Below are positions 22,934-33,100 of a DNA stretch of 64,000 nucleotides, piece by piece. Source of the DNA: JBKBKC01 sp046294265. Lineage in GTDB: Bacteria > Pseudomonadota > Alphaproteobacteria > Rhodobacterales > Rhodobacteraceae. The notes beneath the pieces were generated by a model. The model saw only the letters and a list, made by a program, of their open reading frames with translations. It was not told the origin of the DNA and made no database searches. A program made the position numbers and the translations under genes. Within the stretch, counting starts at the first letter, position 1. Each line of letters opens with the position of its first letter. The DNA lies in assembly GCA_046294265.1 (NCBI GenBank), contig JBKBKC010000005.1, positions 1-64,000 on the forward strand. Direction: 5' to 3'.

Positions 22934-23788
22934 ATGAAATCCGCCCCCACCCGTTTCGCCTCGACCGACCGTTATGTTGCCCCGCCGGACCTGACCGTGG
23001 CGGTCAATGCCGCCGTGGCGCTGGAGCGTCCCTTGCTGGTGAAGGGCGAGCCGGGCACCGGCAAGACCGAGCTTGCGCGCCAGGTGGCCGCCGCACTCGA
23101 GTTGCCGATCCTGGAATGGCACGTGAAGTCCACCACCAAGGCGCAGCAGGGCCTTTACGAATACGATGCCGTCAGCCGGTTGCGCGACAGCCAGCTGGGC
23201 GATGCGCGCGTGCATGACGTGCGCAACTACCTGAGGCGCGGCAAGCTGTGGCAGGCCTTCGAGGCCGAGGGGCGAGTGGTTTTGCTGATCGACGAGATCG
23301 ACAAGGCCGACATCGAGTTTCCCAACGACCTGTTGCAGGAGTTGGACCGGATGGAATTCAACGTCTATGAGACGGGCGAGACGATCCGTGCGCGCCACCG
23401 CCCCGTGGTCATCATCACCTCGAACAACGAAAAGGAACTGCCGGACGCGTTCCTGCGCCGGTGCTTCTTCCACTACATTCGTTTCCCCGACCTCGACACC
23501 CTGCGCGCCATTGTCCATGTGCATTTTCCGGGCATCAAGGACGCGCTCTTGACCGCCGCCCTGACGCAGTTCCTGGAAATCCGCGAGACCCCGGGACTGA
23601 AGAAGAAACCCTCAACCTCCGAGGTGCTGGACTGGCTGAAGCTGCTGCTGGCCGAGGATCTGGCGCCAGAGGACCTGCGGCGGGATGCAAAATCGGCACT
23701 GCCGAAGCTGCACGGGGCGCTCTTGAAGAACGAGCAGGACGTGCATCTGTTCGAGCGGCTGGCCTTCATGGCGCGGGCGGGGCGATAG
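22934..23788 (+). CDS. MoxR-family AAA+ ATPase
   Basis: A 284-residue ATPase of the MoxR branch. Walker A is GEPGTGKT (38-45) and Walker B LLIDEIDKA, with sensor 1 in VVIITSNNEKELPDAFLRRC. MoxR ATPases work as chaperones with VWA proteins in maturing metallo-enzymes or complexes. The VWA gene normally downstream is absent; the only VWA gene in the window is at 11941-13125. The start is ATG 22934, about 170 bp from the divergent dksA. Confidence 0.88.
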   Translation: MKSAPTRFASTDRYVAPPDLTVAVNAAVALERPLLVKGEPGTGKTELARQVAAALELPILEWHVKSTTKAQQGLYEYDAVSRLRDSQLGDARVHDVRNYLRRGKLWQAFEAEGRVVLLIDEIDKADIEFPNDLLQELDRMEFNVYETGETIRARHRPVVIITSNNEKELPDAFLRRCFFHYIRFPDLDTLRAIVHVHFPGIKDALLTAALTQFLEIRETPGLKKKPSTSEVLDWLKLLLAEDLAPEDLRRDAKSALPKLHGALLKNEQDVHLFERLAFMARAGR

Positions 23789-23984
23789 GGGCGAATGCTC
23801 CCTCCGACTGACCGGCGCGCGATATGGCCTGCGACCGGAGTTTTGAGAAAATCCGGTCCGAATTCTTGCATGAAATCGGTGCCCGCACCCAAGACTTGAC
23901 CCTAGGGTTGACGTGACGGGGCGTTGCACCCGGCGCGCAGGCAGGTATCTGTTATGGGCTGACATGCCACCGCAAAGGACCGAC

Positions 23985-26552
23985 ATGCCCGATACCCTGC
24001 CCGACCGCGCGCCCGTCCATCTGTCCGACTACCGCCCATATCCCTATGCGGTGACGGGGGTGGAGCTGACCTTTCGGCTGCATCCGACCGCAACGCGGGT
24101 CATCGCGCGGATCGGGTTCGCGCCGGGGCCGGGTGGCCGCGCCGACCTTCGGCTTGATGGCGAGGGGCCGCGGCTGGTGTCGCTGGCGGTGGAGGGCCGC
24201 GCGCTGGATGTGGTGCCGGATGCCACGGGGGTGACCATTCCGGCCGACCTGCTGCCGGATGGCCCCTTCACGCTGGAGACCGAGGTGGAGATCGCACCCG
24301 AGGGGAACACCGCACTTGAGGGCCTCTACATGTCAAACGGCATGTATTGCACGCAATGCGAGGCCGAAGGGTTCCGCCGCATCACCTTCTACCCCGACCG
24401 CCCGGATGTGATGGCCCCGTTCCGGGTGCGGATCGAGGCCGACCTGCCGGTGCTTCTGTCAAACGGCAATCCGGCAGGGCAGGGCGCGGGCTGGGCCGAA
24501 TGGCACGACCCCTGGCCCAAGCCCGCCTATCTGTTCGCGCTGGTGGCGGGTAACCTGATCGCACATCGGGGGGCCTTTACCACCGCCTCCGGCCGGCATG
24601 TGGACCTCAACATCTGGGTGCGCCCGGGCGACGAGGGGCGCTGCGCCTATGCGATGGACAGCCTGATCCGGTCGATGCGCTGGGACGAGGCCGCCTATGG
24701 GCGCGAATACGATCTGGATGTGTTCAACATCGTGGCCGTCGATGATTTCAACATGGGCGCGATGGAGAACAAGGGGCTCAACATCTTCAACTCCAAATAT
24801 GTCCTCGCCTTGCCCGAAACCGCAACGGACGAAGATTTCGCGCGGATCGAGTCCATCGTGGCGCATGAGTATTTCCACAACTGGACGGGCAACCGCATCA
24901 CCTGCCGCGACTGGTTCCAACTGTGTCTCAAAGAGGGGCTGACGGTGTTCCGCGATCAGGAATTCACCGCCGACATGCGCTCAGGTCCCGTAAAGCGGAT
25001 CGAGGATGTGCTGACCCTGCGCGCCCGCCAGTTCCGCGAGGATGCAGGGCCCTTGGCCCACCCCGTGCGGCCCGAGGCCTATGTGGAGATCAACAACTTC
25101 TACACCGCCACGGTCTATGAAAAGGGCGCCGAGGTGATCGGGATGCTCAAGCGTCTGGTGGGCGATGACGGATACCGCCGCGCGCTGGACCTGTATTTCG
25201 CCCGCCATGACGGGCAGGCCTGCACCATCGAGGATTGGCTGGCGGTGTTCGAGGATGCCACGGGGCGCGACCTGGCGCAGTTCAGCCTGTGGTATGCGCA
25301 AGCGGGCACGCCGCGCCTGCATGTGGCCGAGGCCTGGGAGGCAGGGCGATACACCCTGACCTTCCGGCAGGAGAACCCGCCCACCCCCGGCCAGCCTGAA
25401 AAGGCGGCCAAGGTGATCCCCGTGGCGGTGGGCCTCTTGAACCCCAACGGTGACGAGGTGATGCCGACCCGCGTGCTTGAGGTCAATGAAACCGAACAAT
25501 CGTTCACCTTCGACGGGCTGTCCGCGCGCCCCGTCCCGTCGATCCTGCGCGGCTTTTCCGCCCCGGTGAACCTCGACCGCGCGGCCTCGCCCGAGGAGCG
25601 CGCCTTCCTGCTGGCCCATGACACCGACCCGTTCAACAAATGGGAGGCGGGGCGGACGCTCGCCAAGGAGGTGCTTGCGAGGATGATCTGCGACGGGGCG
25701 GCCCCCGGCCCCGCCTGGCTGGATGCCCTTGCCGCCGTGGCCTTCGACGACAGCCTCGACCCCGCCTTCCGTGCGCTGGCGCTGCGCCTGCCGGGCGAGG
25801 ATGACCTGGCGCAGACCCTGCACGAGGCGGGCCACGTGCCTGACCCCGCCGCGATCCACGCCGCCCGCCACAAGGCGGCCGAGGCCGTGGCGCGCCGCCT
25901 GTCGCCCGGCCTGCCCGCACTGGTGGAGGCCTTGCGCGAACCCGGCCCCTTCACGCCCGAAGCGCGCGGCGCAGGCCGCCGGGCGTTGCGGCTGACGGCG
26001 CTGGGGTTCATGGCGCGACTGGACGGGGGCACCTCGGCCGAGGCCGCCTTCCGCGCCGCCGACAACATGACCGAGGAGCAGGGAGCGCTTGCGATCCTTC
26101 TGGATATCGGACGGGGACAGGAAGAGCTGGGCTTGTTCGAGGCGCGCTGGGGCCGCGACCGGCTGGTGATGGACAAATGGTTCGGCCTGCAGGTGATCTG
26201 CGCCGCCCCCGACGCGGTGGCGGGCGTGGTGGGCCGGCTGACCGCGCGCCCCGATTTCGACTGGAAGAACCCCAACCGGTTCCGGTCGGTCATCGGCGCG
26301 CTGTCGGCCAATCACGCAGGCTTTCACCATGCCAGCGGGGCCAGCTACCGCCTGTTAGCCGACTGGCTGATCCGGCTCGATCCCCTGAACCCGCAGACGG
26401 CGGCGCGCATGTCCACGGCCTTTGACACCTGGGCGCGCTATGATGCCGACCGGCAGGGGATGATCCGGGGCGAGCTTCATCGCATCCTCGCCACCCCCGG
26501 CCTCAGCCGCGATCTGGCCGAGATGGCGGGGCGGATGCTGGGGCAGGGCTGA
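23985..26552 (+). CDS. pepN: Aminopeptidase N
   Basis: A cytoplasmic M1-family zinc aminopeptidase of 855 residues. The exopeptidase motif GAMEN is at 258-262 and the zinc motif H294-E295-x-x-H298 with third ligand E317 (HEYFHNW and LKEGLT). Its length and C-terminal helical domain fit bacterial PepN. I chose ATG 23985, with AAAGGA five bases upstream, over in-frame ATGs at 23913 and 23964 because it matches the family N terminus (VHLSDYRPYPYAV). Confidence 0.95.
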   Translation: MPDTLPDRAPVHLSDYRPYPYAVTGVELTFRLHPTATRVIARIGFAPGPGGRADLRLDGEGPRLVSLAVEGRALDVVPDATGVTIPADLLPDGPFTLETEVEIAPEGNTALEGLYMSNGMYCTQCEAEGFRRITFYPDRPDVMAPFRVRIEADLPVLLSNGNPAGQGAGWAEWHDPWPKPAYLFALVAGNLIAHRGAFTTASGRHVDLNIWVRPGDEGRCAYAMDSLIRSMRWDEAAYGREYDLDVFNIVAVDDFNMGAMENKGLNIFNSKYVLALPETATDEDFARIESIVAHEYFHNWTGNRITCRDWFQLCLKEGLTVFRDQEFTADMRSGPVKRIEDVLTLRARQFREDAGPLAHPVRPEAYVEINNFYTATVYEKGAEVIGMLKRLVGDDGYRRALDLYFARHDGQACTIEDWLAVFEDATGRDLAQFSLWYAQAGTPRLHVAEAWEAGRYTLTFRQENPPTPGQPEKAAKVIPVAVGLLNPNGDEVMPTRVLEVNETEQSFTFDGLSARPVPSILRGFSAPVNLDRAASPEERAFLLAHDTDPFNKWEAGRTLAKEVLARMICDGAAPGPAWLDALAAVAFDDSLDPAFRALALRLPGEDDLAQTLHEAGHVPDPAAIHAARHKAAEAVARRLSPGLPALVEALREPGPFTPEARGAGRRALRLTALGFMARLDGGTSAEAAFRAADNMTEEQGALAILLDIGRGQEELGLFEARWGRDRLVMDKWFGLQVICAAPDAVAGVVGRLTARPDFDWKNPNRFRSVIGALSANHAGFHHASGASYRLLADWLIRLDPLNPQTAARMSTAFDTWARYDADRQGMIRGELHRILATPGLSRDLAEMAGRMLGQG

Positions 26553-26654
26553 CCTTCGGGCCCCGGCAGCCGCGCCGGTGGGAACCCAAGCGAGGGGACG
26601 GGCGTTTCCTCACTGCCCCGACCGAATTCCCCGTCGCGGGTCCCGGAGACTGCA

Positions 26655-26729
26655 ATGAACCAGATCATCTACCTCGTCGGCCTTGTCGTGATCGTCGTGT
26701 TCATCCTGGGCTACTTCGGCCTGCGGTGA
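26655..26729 (+). CDS. 24-residue single-helix membrane peptide
   Basis: The frame begins MNQIIYLVGLVVIVV and ends LGYFGLR, so nearly the whole peptide is one membrane helix with a short polar start and a terminal arginine. A GGAG ribosome binding site lies 7 bases upstream. From memory, near-identical peptides (Ile-Val-Gly-Leu-Val-Val core, ending FGLR) are widespread as short hypothetical proteins in Rhodobacterales. Function is unknown. It sits between pepN and the acyltransferase gene and is followed by a perfect 11-bp hairpin. Confidence 0.65.
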   Translation: MNQIIYLVGLVVIVVFILGYFGLR

Positions 26730-26735
26730 GGCGCA

Positions 26736-26761
26736 GGCGGGTCCATGCCGATGGACCCGCC
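26736..26761. terminator. Perfect 11-bp hairpin without U tract
   Basis: GGCGGGTCCAT and ATGGACCCGCC pair perfectly around GCCG, directly after the 24-residue peptide gene. The following sequence (CTGTCACC) lacks a T run. It could stabilise the 3' end of the micropeptide mRNA or terminate weakly. Confidence 0.6.
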
Positions 26762-26801
26762 CTGTCACCGCCGCGTCATCCTGATATGATTGGTGGCGAG
26801 C

Positions 26802-27695
26802 ATGCGCGAGCGACTCGATCTGCTGATTTCCGAACGTGCGCCCTGGCTGTTCTCGGGACGGCCGCGTGATCTGCTTGCCCTGCGTCTCCTGATGCGGATG
26901 CTGGGCTATGGCCGCACGGTGGCCCTGGCCGAGATGCTGCGCGACCTGCCCACGGCGCAAATCCTCGCCATCGTGTCCGATCTGATCGCCCGTGACGTCG
27001 AGGTTGAGGGGATGGAACACCTTCCCGCCAGCGGCCCCGCCTTGATCGTGTGCAACCACCCGACGGGCATCGCCGACGGCATTATCCTGCACCGTCTGGT
27101 GGCCCCCCTCCGCCCCGACCTTTACGTCTTTGCGAACCGCGACATCCTGCGCCTTTTGCCGCAGATGGCCGACATCATCGCCCCCGTCGAATGGCGCAAG
27201 GACCTGCGCAGCCACGCCAAGACGCGCGAGACCATGGAGTTCACCCGCCACGCGGTCGAGGCGGGCCGTCTGGGCGTGATATTTCCCTCGGGCCGGCTGG
27301 CAAAACGCGTGGGCCTCAGCCTGCATGAACGTCCATGGATGGCCTCGGCCGCGATGATCGCGCGCCGGTTCGACCTGCCGGTGATCCCGATGAACATCCG
27401 CGCCCGCAACTCGACCCTCTTTTACCTCTTCGACCTGATCCACCCAACCCTGCGCGACATCACGCTGTTCCACGAAGTGCTGAACAAGGGCGCGCAGCCC
27501 TTCAGGCTGACCATAGGTGCGCCCATCCCTGCCGCAGACCTGCCCGCCCGGTCCGAAGACGGCATCGCGATGCTGCGCCGCGCGACGCTGGCCCTGGGCG
27601 GTGTGAACACCCCCGATGTCAGCCTGATCGACGCGACCGCGCATCCGTTCCGGTCGCGCCGCCCGGTGCTCTCGCCCGCTCCGCTCAGGGGATGA
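26802..27695 (+). CDS. Lysophospholipid/acyl-ACP acyltransferase-like (PlsC family)
   Basis: A 297-residue member of the LPLAT superfamily. The acceptor motif is NHPTGIADG, i.e. the H-x5-D spacing of the hemolysin-related/OlsA-like branch, and the second motif is IFPSGRLAK in place of FPEGT. It probably acylates a lysophospholipid or amino-lipid at the inner membrane; the substrate is not determined. ATG 26802 is chosen over a TTG at 26790. Its end overlaps the convergent SYLF gene by 11 bp. Confidence 0.78.
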   Translation: MRERLDLLISERAPWLFSGRPRDLLALRLLMRMLGYGRTVALAEMLRDLPTAQILAIVSDLIARDVEVEGMEHLPASGPALIVCNHPTGIADGIILHRLVAPLRPDLYVFANRDILRLLPQMADIIAPVEWRKDLRSHAKTRETMEFTRHAVEAGRLGVIFPSGRLAKRVGLSLHERPWMASAAMIARRFDLPVIPMNIRARNSTLFYLFDLIHPTLRDITLFHEVLNKGAQPFRLTIGAPIPAADLPARSEDGIAMLRRATLALGGVNTPDVSLIDATAHPFRSRRPVLSPAPLRG

Positions 27696-28239
27696 TGCGG
27701 CTGTATTTCACGCCTGCGAGCGTCGCCCCCGCGATCAGCCCCGACTGCCCGAACACCAGCGCGATCACCGGGTTGATCTCGGTCGTCTCCTTGCCGATGC
27801 TGGCCCCCTGCTCGGGCGTGGCATAGCGCACATCCGCCCCAACGGCCCAGCCGGGCGAGCGGCGGAACTCGCTCAGCGCATCCTGCGTCAGAAAGAACAG
27901 CGCATGCGCATATTGCTGCGCGCCGATCTGGAACCCGATGGTGGCGCGGGTGGCCGAGTAGTAGTCCACCGTCACATCGTTGATGCGCAGGGCCCCGCGA
28001 CCATAGCCGCCGCCGATGCCGAACCCAGCCTCGGTGATCAGCGGCATGTAGAGCACGCCGAAACTCTTGCCCGCCAGATCCCGCGTGCCCGGAAAACGCG
28101 AAAACAGGAAATCCCGCGTCGCATCCACCCGCGCATCCAGCCGCTGCGCATTGTCGCTGCCCACGCCGTTGGCACAAGCCCCCAGCATCAGCGCGCCCGC
28201 GCCAATGATCACAGATCGCCGCCCCGGATGTCCGCTCAT
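27685..28239 (-). CDS. SYLF/Ysc84-domain lipoprotein
   Basis: A 184-residue protein with a lipoprotein signal (GALMLGAC lipobox after a basic HPGRRS start) and a SYLF lipid-binding domain. Family marks are KSFGVLYMPLITEAGFGIGGGYGRG and a C-terminal GVKYSRII. Bacterial members are periplasmic or outer-membrane lipid-binding proteins without a defined role. ATG 28239 follows GAGG; an upstream in-frame start at 28308 would spoil the signal peptide. Confidence 0.8.
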   Translation of the reverse strand: MSGHPGRRSVIIGAGALMLGACANGVGSDNAQRLDARVDATRDFLFSRFPGTRDLAGKSFGVLYMPLITEAGFGIGGGYGRGALRINDVTVDYYSATRATIGFQIGAQQYAHALFFLTQDALSEFRRSPGWAVGADVRYATPEQGASIGKETTEINPVIALVFGQSGLIAGATLAGVKYSRIIP

Positions 28240-28363
28240 GTTTGCCTCGCTGCCATTGCCCAATGGGGCTCTGCGGCCCCTGCCTACAAGATATAGCGGA
28301 ACCGGCACGCGCTGTCACCTGCCAGAACCCGCCCCCGGCAAGCCCCCGCCGACCCACTGCGCC

Positions 28364-28430
28364 TTCTTCTGTCCTCAAATATCCCGGGGGGAGGGGCCGC
28401 AGGCACCGGGGGGCAGCGCCCCCCAGCACC
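28364..28430 (-). repeat. Palindromic intergenic repeat before hemB end
   Basis: TTCTTCTGTCC, then CAAATATCCC, then a G-rich arm and a GGGGGGC/GCCCCCC hairpin. The first part matches the reverse complement of the copy at 39384-39434 almost base for base. It lies between the SYLF gene promoter region and the hemB stop. Confidence 0.7.
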
Positions 28431-28433
28431 GGC

Positions 28434-29432
28434 TCAGCCGTGCAACAGCCGGGCCGCTTCGGGCGCGAAATAGGTCAGCACCCCGTCGCAGCCTGCCCGG
28501 CGAAAGGCGATCAGGCTTTCCATCATCGCCCGCTCGCCGTCGATCCAGCCCCGGTCCGCCGCCCCCCGGATCATCGCGTATTCGCCCGATACCTGATAGG
28601 CATAGGTGGGCGCGCCAAAGGCATCCTTCACGCGCGCGCAGATGTCGAGATAGGGCATCCCGGGCTTGACCATCACCATGTCCGCCCCCTCGGCCAGATC
28701 CCGCGCGACCAGCCGCAACGCCTCGTCGGTGTTGGCGGGGTTCATCTGATAGGTCTTCTTGTCCCCCACCAGCCGCGACCCCGCCCCCACCGCATCGCGG
28801 AACGGGCCGTAAAAGGCCGAGGCATATTTCGCGGCATAGCTCAGGATCGCCACATCCTTGTGCCCCGCCCCCTCCAGCGCGCGGCGCATCGCGCCGATGC
28901 GGCCGTCCATCATGTCCGACGGGCCAAGGATGTCGGCCCCAGCCTCGGCCTGCACAATGCTCATGCGCACCAGCGCCTCGATCGTCTCGTCGTTCAGGAT
29001 CACCCCGTCCACCACCAGCCCGTCATGTCCGTTCGCGTTGTAGGGGTCGAGCGCCACATCCGTCATCACCGCAACCTGCGGCACCGCGGCCTTGATCGCG
29101 CGGATGGCGCGGTTGGCCAGGTTCTCGGGGTTCCAGGCCTCTTCGCAGGTCTCGGTGCGCAGGGCGGGATCGGTGTAGGGAAAAAGGCAGATGGCAGGAA
29201 TGCCCAGCTCCGCCGCCTCTTCCGCGGCCGCCACCGCGCGGTCCACCGAGCGGCGGAACACGCCGGGCATCGAGGCCACGGGCGCGATCACATCCGCCCC
29301 GTCGCACAGAAACAGCGGCCAGATCAGGTCATTGACCGAAAGCGTGTTCTCCTGCGCAAGGCGGCGCAGCGCATCGGTGCGGCGCAGGCGGCGAAAGCGG
29401 CTGGCGGGGGAGGGGGCGTGGATCGGATGCAT
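28434..29432 (-). CDS. hemB: Delta-aminolevulinic acid dehydratase (porphobilinogen synthase)
   Basis: HemB condenses two 5-aminolevulinates to porphobilinogen in haem and chlorophyll synthesis. The 332-residue protein has both Schiff-base lysines, K202 (ILSYAAKYASAFYGP) and K256 (MVMVKPGMPYLD). The segment normally carrying zinc cysteines reads DVALDPYNANGHDG, with none, the type described for Rhodobacter capsulatus as not needing zinc. ATG 29432 gives the family start; the longer frame to 29510 is rejected. Confidence 0.95.
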   Translation of the reverse strand: MHPIHAPSPASRFRRLRRTDALRRLAQENTLSVNDLIWPLFLCDGADVIAPVASMPGVFRRSVDRAVAAAEEAAELGIPAICLFPYTDPALRTETCEEAWNPENLANRAIRAIKAAVPQVAVMTDVALDPYNANGHDGLVVDGVILNDETIEALVRMSIVQAEAGADILGPSDMMDGRIGAMRRALEGAGHKDVAILSYAAKYASAFYGPFRDAVGAGSRLVGDKKTYQMNPANTDEALRLVARDLAEGADMVMVKPGMPYLDICARVKDAFGAPTYAYQVSGEYAMIRGAADRGWIDGERAMMESLIAFRRAGCDGVLTYFAPEAARLLHG

Positions 29433-29570
29433 CGGGTCCTGTCGGTTGTGGCACCCCTCAAAGGGCGGGGGGTTGCACCTCGGCACCTTGCCTGCCATGG
29501 AAAGTCGCACGGCTCAACCCCTTGTCAGGGGCTGGGAGACGGGGCAACCGGGCAGGGGGAACGGGGCGGC

Positions 29571-30092
29571 GTGGACTGGTACAAGACCGTTTTCGACACG
29601 ATCGACATGCGGTCCTTCTCGAACCTCTGGTTTTGGGTCGCGCTTGCGGTGCTGTGGTCTTCGGCCAGCTACTGGGTGCTTGGCGTGCCCTTCGACATGG
29701 TGACGCGCGCGCGCCGCAATGGCGGTACGGCGGCCGAAGACCTTGATACCATGGTCCACATCAACGCTCGACGTATGCTGTTCATCGCCCGGGTGTCGGG
29801 GTTGTGGCTGACCGGGATCGCGGCGTTTTTCTTCACCACGCTCGCGGCGCTGGGGTTCCTTTACCACATCGAATTCGCGCAGGCGATATTCCTGTTGCTG
29901 GCGCCGATGACGGTGGTGGGCGGGCTGTCCCTGCGCACGTCCGCACGGATCGAGGCCACGGGCGACCGCGGCCCTGACCTGTGGCGGCGGTTGACGCGGC
30001 ACCGCATGAGGGTGCAGTTCGTCGGTGCGCTGGCAATTTTCGTCACCGCCATGTGGGGGATGCTGAAGAACCTCAACGTCTCGGTGCTCTGA
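29571..30092 (+). CDS. Rhodobacterales integral membrane protein of unknown function
   Basis: A 173-residue protein starting at GTG 29571 after a GGGGGA ribosome binding site. It has a short amphipathic start (DWYKTVFDTIDMRSFSN) and about four membrane helices near 21-40, 73-92, 95-118 and 145-163. It is conserved in this order and in some genomes is labelled 'component of SufBCD complex'; I see nothing in the sequence that supports that label. It is divergent from hemB and 39 bp upstream of mfd. Confidence 0.7.
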   Translation: MDWYKTVFDTIDMRSFSNLWFWVALAVLWSSASYWVLGVPFDMVTRARRNGGTAAEDLDTMVHINARRMLFIARVSGLWLTGIAAFFFTTLAALGFLYHIEFAQAIFLLLAPMTVVGGLSLRTSARIEATGDRGPDLWRRLTRHRMRVQFVGALAIFVTAMWGMLKNLNVSVL

Positions 30093-30131
30093 CCCCTTGC
30101 CCCCGCCGCCTTGCCTGATACCTGACCGCGC

Positions 30132-33100
30132 ATGACCGCCCAGACCCGCCTGCTGCTCGGGGGTGCCCCCGAAGGATTTGACGCGCGCCTTGTGGCGCGC
30201 GAGGCCGCGCGGGGTGCGCCCGTCGTCCACATCGCCCGCGATGACAAGCGCATGGCCGCGATGCGCGAGGCACTGGCGGTGATGGCACCGGGCCTCGCGG
30301 TGCTGGAGTTTCCGGCCTGGGACTGCCTGCCCTATGACCGCGTGTCGCCCAACCCCGACATCTCGTCCCGCCGGATGGCCACGCTGGCCGCGCTGGCACG
30401 GGGGGGGCTTGGCGGTGTGGTGGTGCTGACCACGCTGAACGCCGCAACCCAGCGGGTGCCCGCGCGTGATACCGTTGCGGCGGCCAGCTTTGCCGCCCGC
30501 GTGGGCGACCGGGTGGACGGGGCGGCACTGCGGCAATTCCTGACGCGCATGGGCTTTGCGCCCGTGGCCACCGTGGCTGAGCCCGGCGATTTCGCCATCC
30601 GGGGCGGGATCGTGGACATTTTCCCGCCGGGGCCGTCGGGGCCGGTGCGGCTCGATTTCTTTGGCGACCAGCTGGATGGCCTGCGCCGGTTCGACCCCGG
30701 CACGCAGCGCACGACCGAGAAACTGGCGCGCATCGACCTGGCCCCGGTGTCCGAGGTGATGCTCGACCCACCCGCCATCACCCGGTTCCGCCAGACCTAC
30801 CGCGCCGAGTTCGGCGCGGGCGGCACCGATGATCCCCTCTATGAGGCGGTCAGCGCGGGGCGCAAACACGCGGGGATGGAGCACTGGCTGCCGTGGTTCC
30901 ATGACCGGCTGGATACCATCCTCGATTACCTCCCCGATGCCGCAGTGATGCTGGACGACCACGTGCTGGCCATGCGCGCCGCACGCTGGGACAGCATCGC
31001 CGACCAGTACGACGCCCGGCGCGAGGCGATGACGGCGCGGGGGCGGATCGACACGGTTTACAAACCCTGCCCGCCCGAAGCGCTTTATCTGGACGAGGCC
31101 GGCTGGGAGGCGGCGCTGGCCGCGCGTCGCGTGATCCAGCTTTCGCCGCTGGCCCAGCCGCCGGGTCCGGGAGTGCTGGATGCCGGGGGGCGCGCGGGGC
31201 GCAGTTTCGCGGCTGAACGGCAAAGCGATAACCTGAACCTTTTCGGCGCCTTGGCCGATCATCTTCGCGCCTTGCGCGAGGCGGGGCAGGTGGTGGTTGC
31301 GTCGTGGTCCGAGGGCGCGCGGGAACGGCTCGCGGGGTTGCTAGCCGATCAGGGGATCACGGATGCGCGGCCCGTGGCCGACCTGCGCGCGCTGCCCGAA
31401 GGCAAGGGCGGGCTGTTCCTGGTGGTCTGGACGCTGGAGGCGGGGTTTGTGGCGCCCGGTCTGGCCGTGGTGTCCGAACAGGACATCCTGGGCGACCGGA
31501 TGGTGGGCAAACCCAGCCGCCGCAAGCGCACCGACAATTTCCTGCGCGACGCGCAGACGCTATCACCCGGCGACCTCGTGGTGCATGTGGAACACGGCGT
31601 CGGCCGCTATCTGGGGCTGGAGACGATCACGGCGCTTGGGGCACCGCATGAGTGCTTGGCGCTGGAATATGCCGAGAATGCAAAGCTTTACCTGCCCGTC
31701 GAGAATGTCGAACTGCTGTCCCGCTTCGGCCATGAGGAGGGGTTGCTGGACCGGTTGGGCGGGGGCGCCTGGCAGGCCAAGAAGGCCAAGCTCAAGAACC
31801 GCATCCGCGAGATTGCCGACCGCCTGATGCGCATTGCTGCGGAACGCGCGCTGCGCCGCGCCCCGGTCCTTGAGGCCCCGCACGGCGCGTGGGAGGCGTT
31901 TGCCGCGCGCTTTCCCTATACCGAAACGGATGACCAGCTTGCCGCCATCGCCGATGTGATGGGCGATCTGGACAAGGGGTCGCCCATGGACCGGCTGATC
32001 GTGGGCGACGTGGGGTTCGGCAAGACCGAGGTCGCGATGCGCGCGGCCTTTGCCGCCGCGATGTCGGGGATGCAGGTGGCGGTGGTCTGCCCCACCACGC
32101 TGCTCGCCCGCCAGCATTACCGCAGCTTTGCCGAACGGTTCCGGGGCTTTCCGGTCAACGTGCGGCCGCTGTCGCGCTTCGTCAGCGCCAAGGATGCGGC
32201 GGCCACGCGGGCGGGGCTTGCGGATGGATCGGTCGATATCGTCGTGGGCACCCATGCGGTGCTGGCCAAGGCGATCCGGTTCAAATCGCTGGGCCTTCTG
32301 GTGATCGACGAGGAGCAGCATTTCGGCGTGACGCACAAGGAACGGCTGAAGGAAATGCGGTCAGAGGTGCATGTGCTGACGCTGACCGCGACGCCGATCC
32401 CCCGCACCCTGCAACTGAGCCTGACCGGCGTGCGCGACCTCTCGATCATCGCCACGCCCCCCGTCGATCGTCTGGCGATCCGCACCTATGTCAGCGAATG
32501 GGACACCGTGACGATCCGCGAGGCGGTGCTGCGCGAGCGCTATCGCGGCGGACAGACCTTTGTTGTTGTCCCCCGCATCTCCGACCTGCCCGAGATCGAG
32601 GCGTTCCTGCGCGACCATGTGCCCGAGGCCAGCTTTGTCATCGCGCACGGCCAGCTTGCAGCCGGCGATCTGGATGAGCGGATGAACCAGTTCTACGACG
32701 GCAAGTATGACGTGCTGCTGGCCACCAGCATCGTGGAATCGGGCCTCGACATCCCCACGGCCAACACGATGGTCATCTGGCGGGCCGACATGTTCGGGCT
32801 GGGCCAGCTTTACCAGATCCGGGGCCGCGTGGGCCGCGCCAAGACCCGCGCCTATTGCTACCTCACCACCAAGCCCCGCGCGCCGCTGACCCCGCAGGCG
32901 ATGAAGCGGCTGCGCCTTCTGGGCTCGCTCGACAGTCTGGGGGCGGGGTTCACGCTGGCCAGCCACGATCTGGACCTGCGCGGCGCGGGGAACCTTTTGG
33001 GCGAGGAACAGTCGGGCCATATCAAGGAGGTGGGATACGAGCTTTACCAGCAGATGCTGCAGGACACGATCGCCAAATTGCGCTCGGGCGAGATGGCGGG

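Noticed and set aside
28242..29570. A long plus-strand frame opposite hemB that runs into the membrane protein gene
   Set aside because: The part before GTG 29571 is the antisense of hemB with a His/Arg-rich, non-protein-like translation. Only the section from 29571 has a ribosome binding site and membrane helices.
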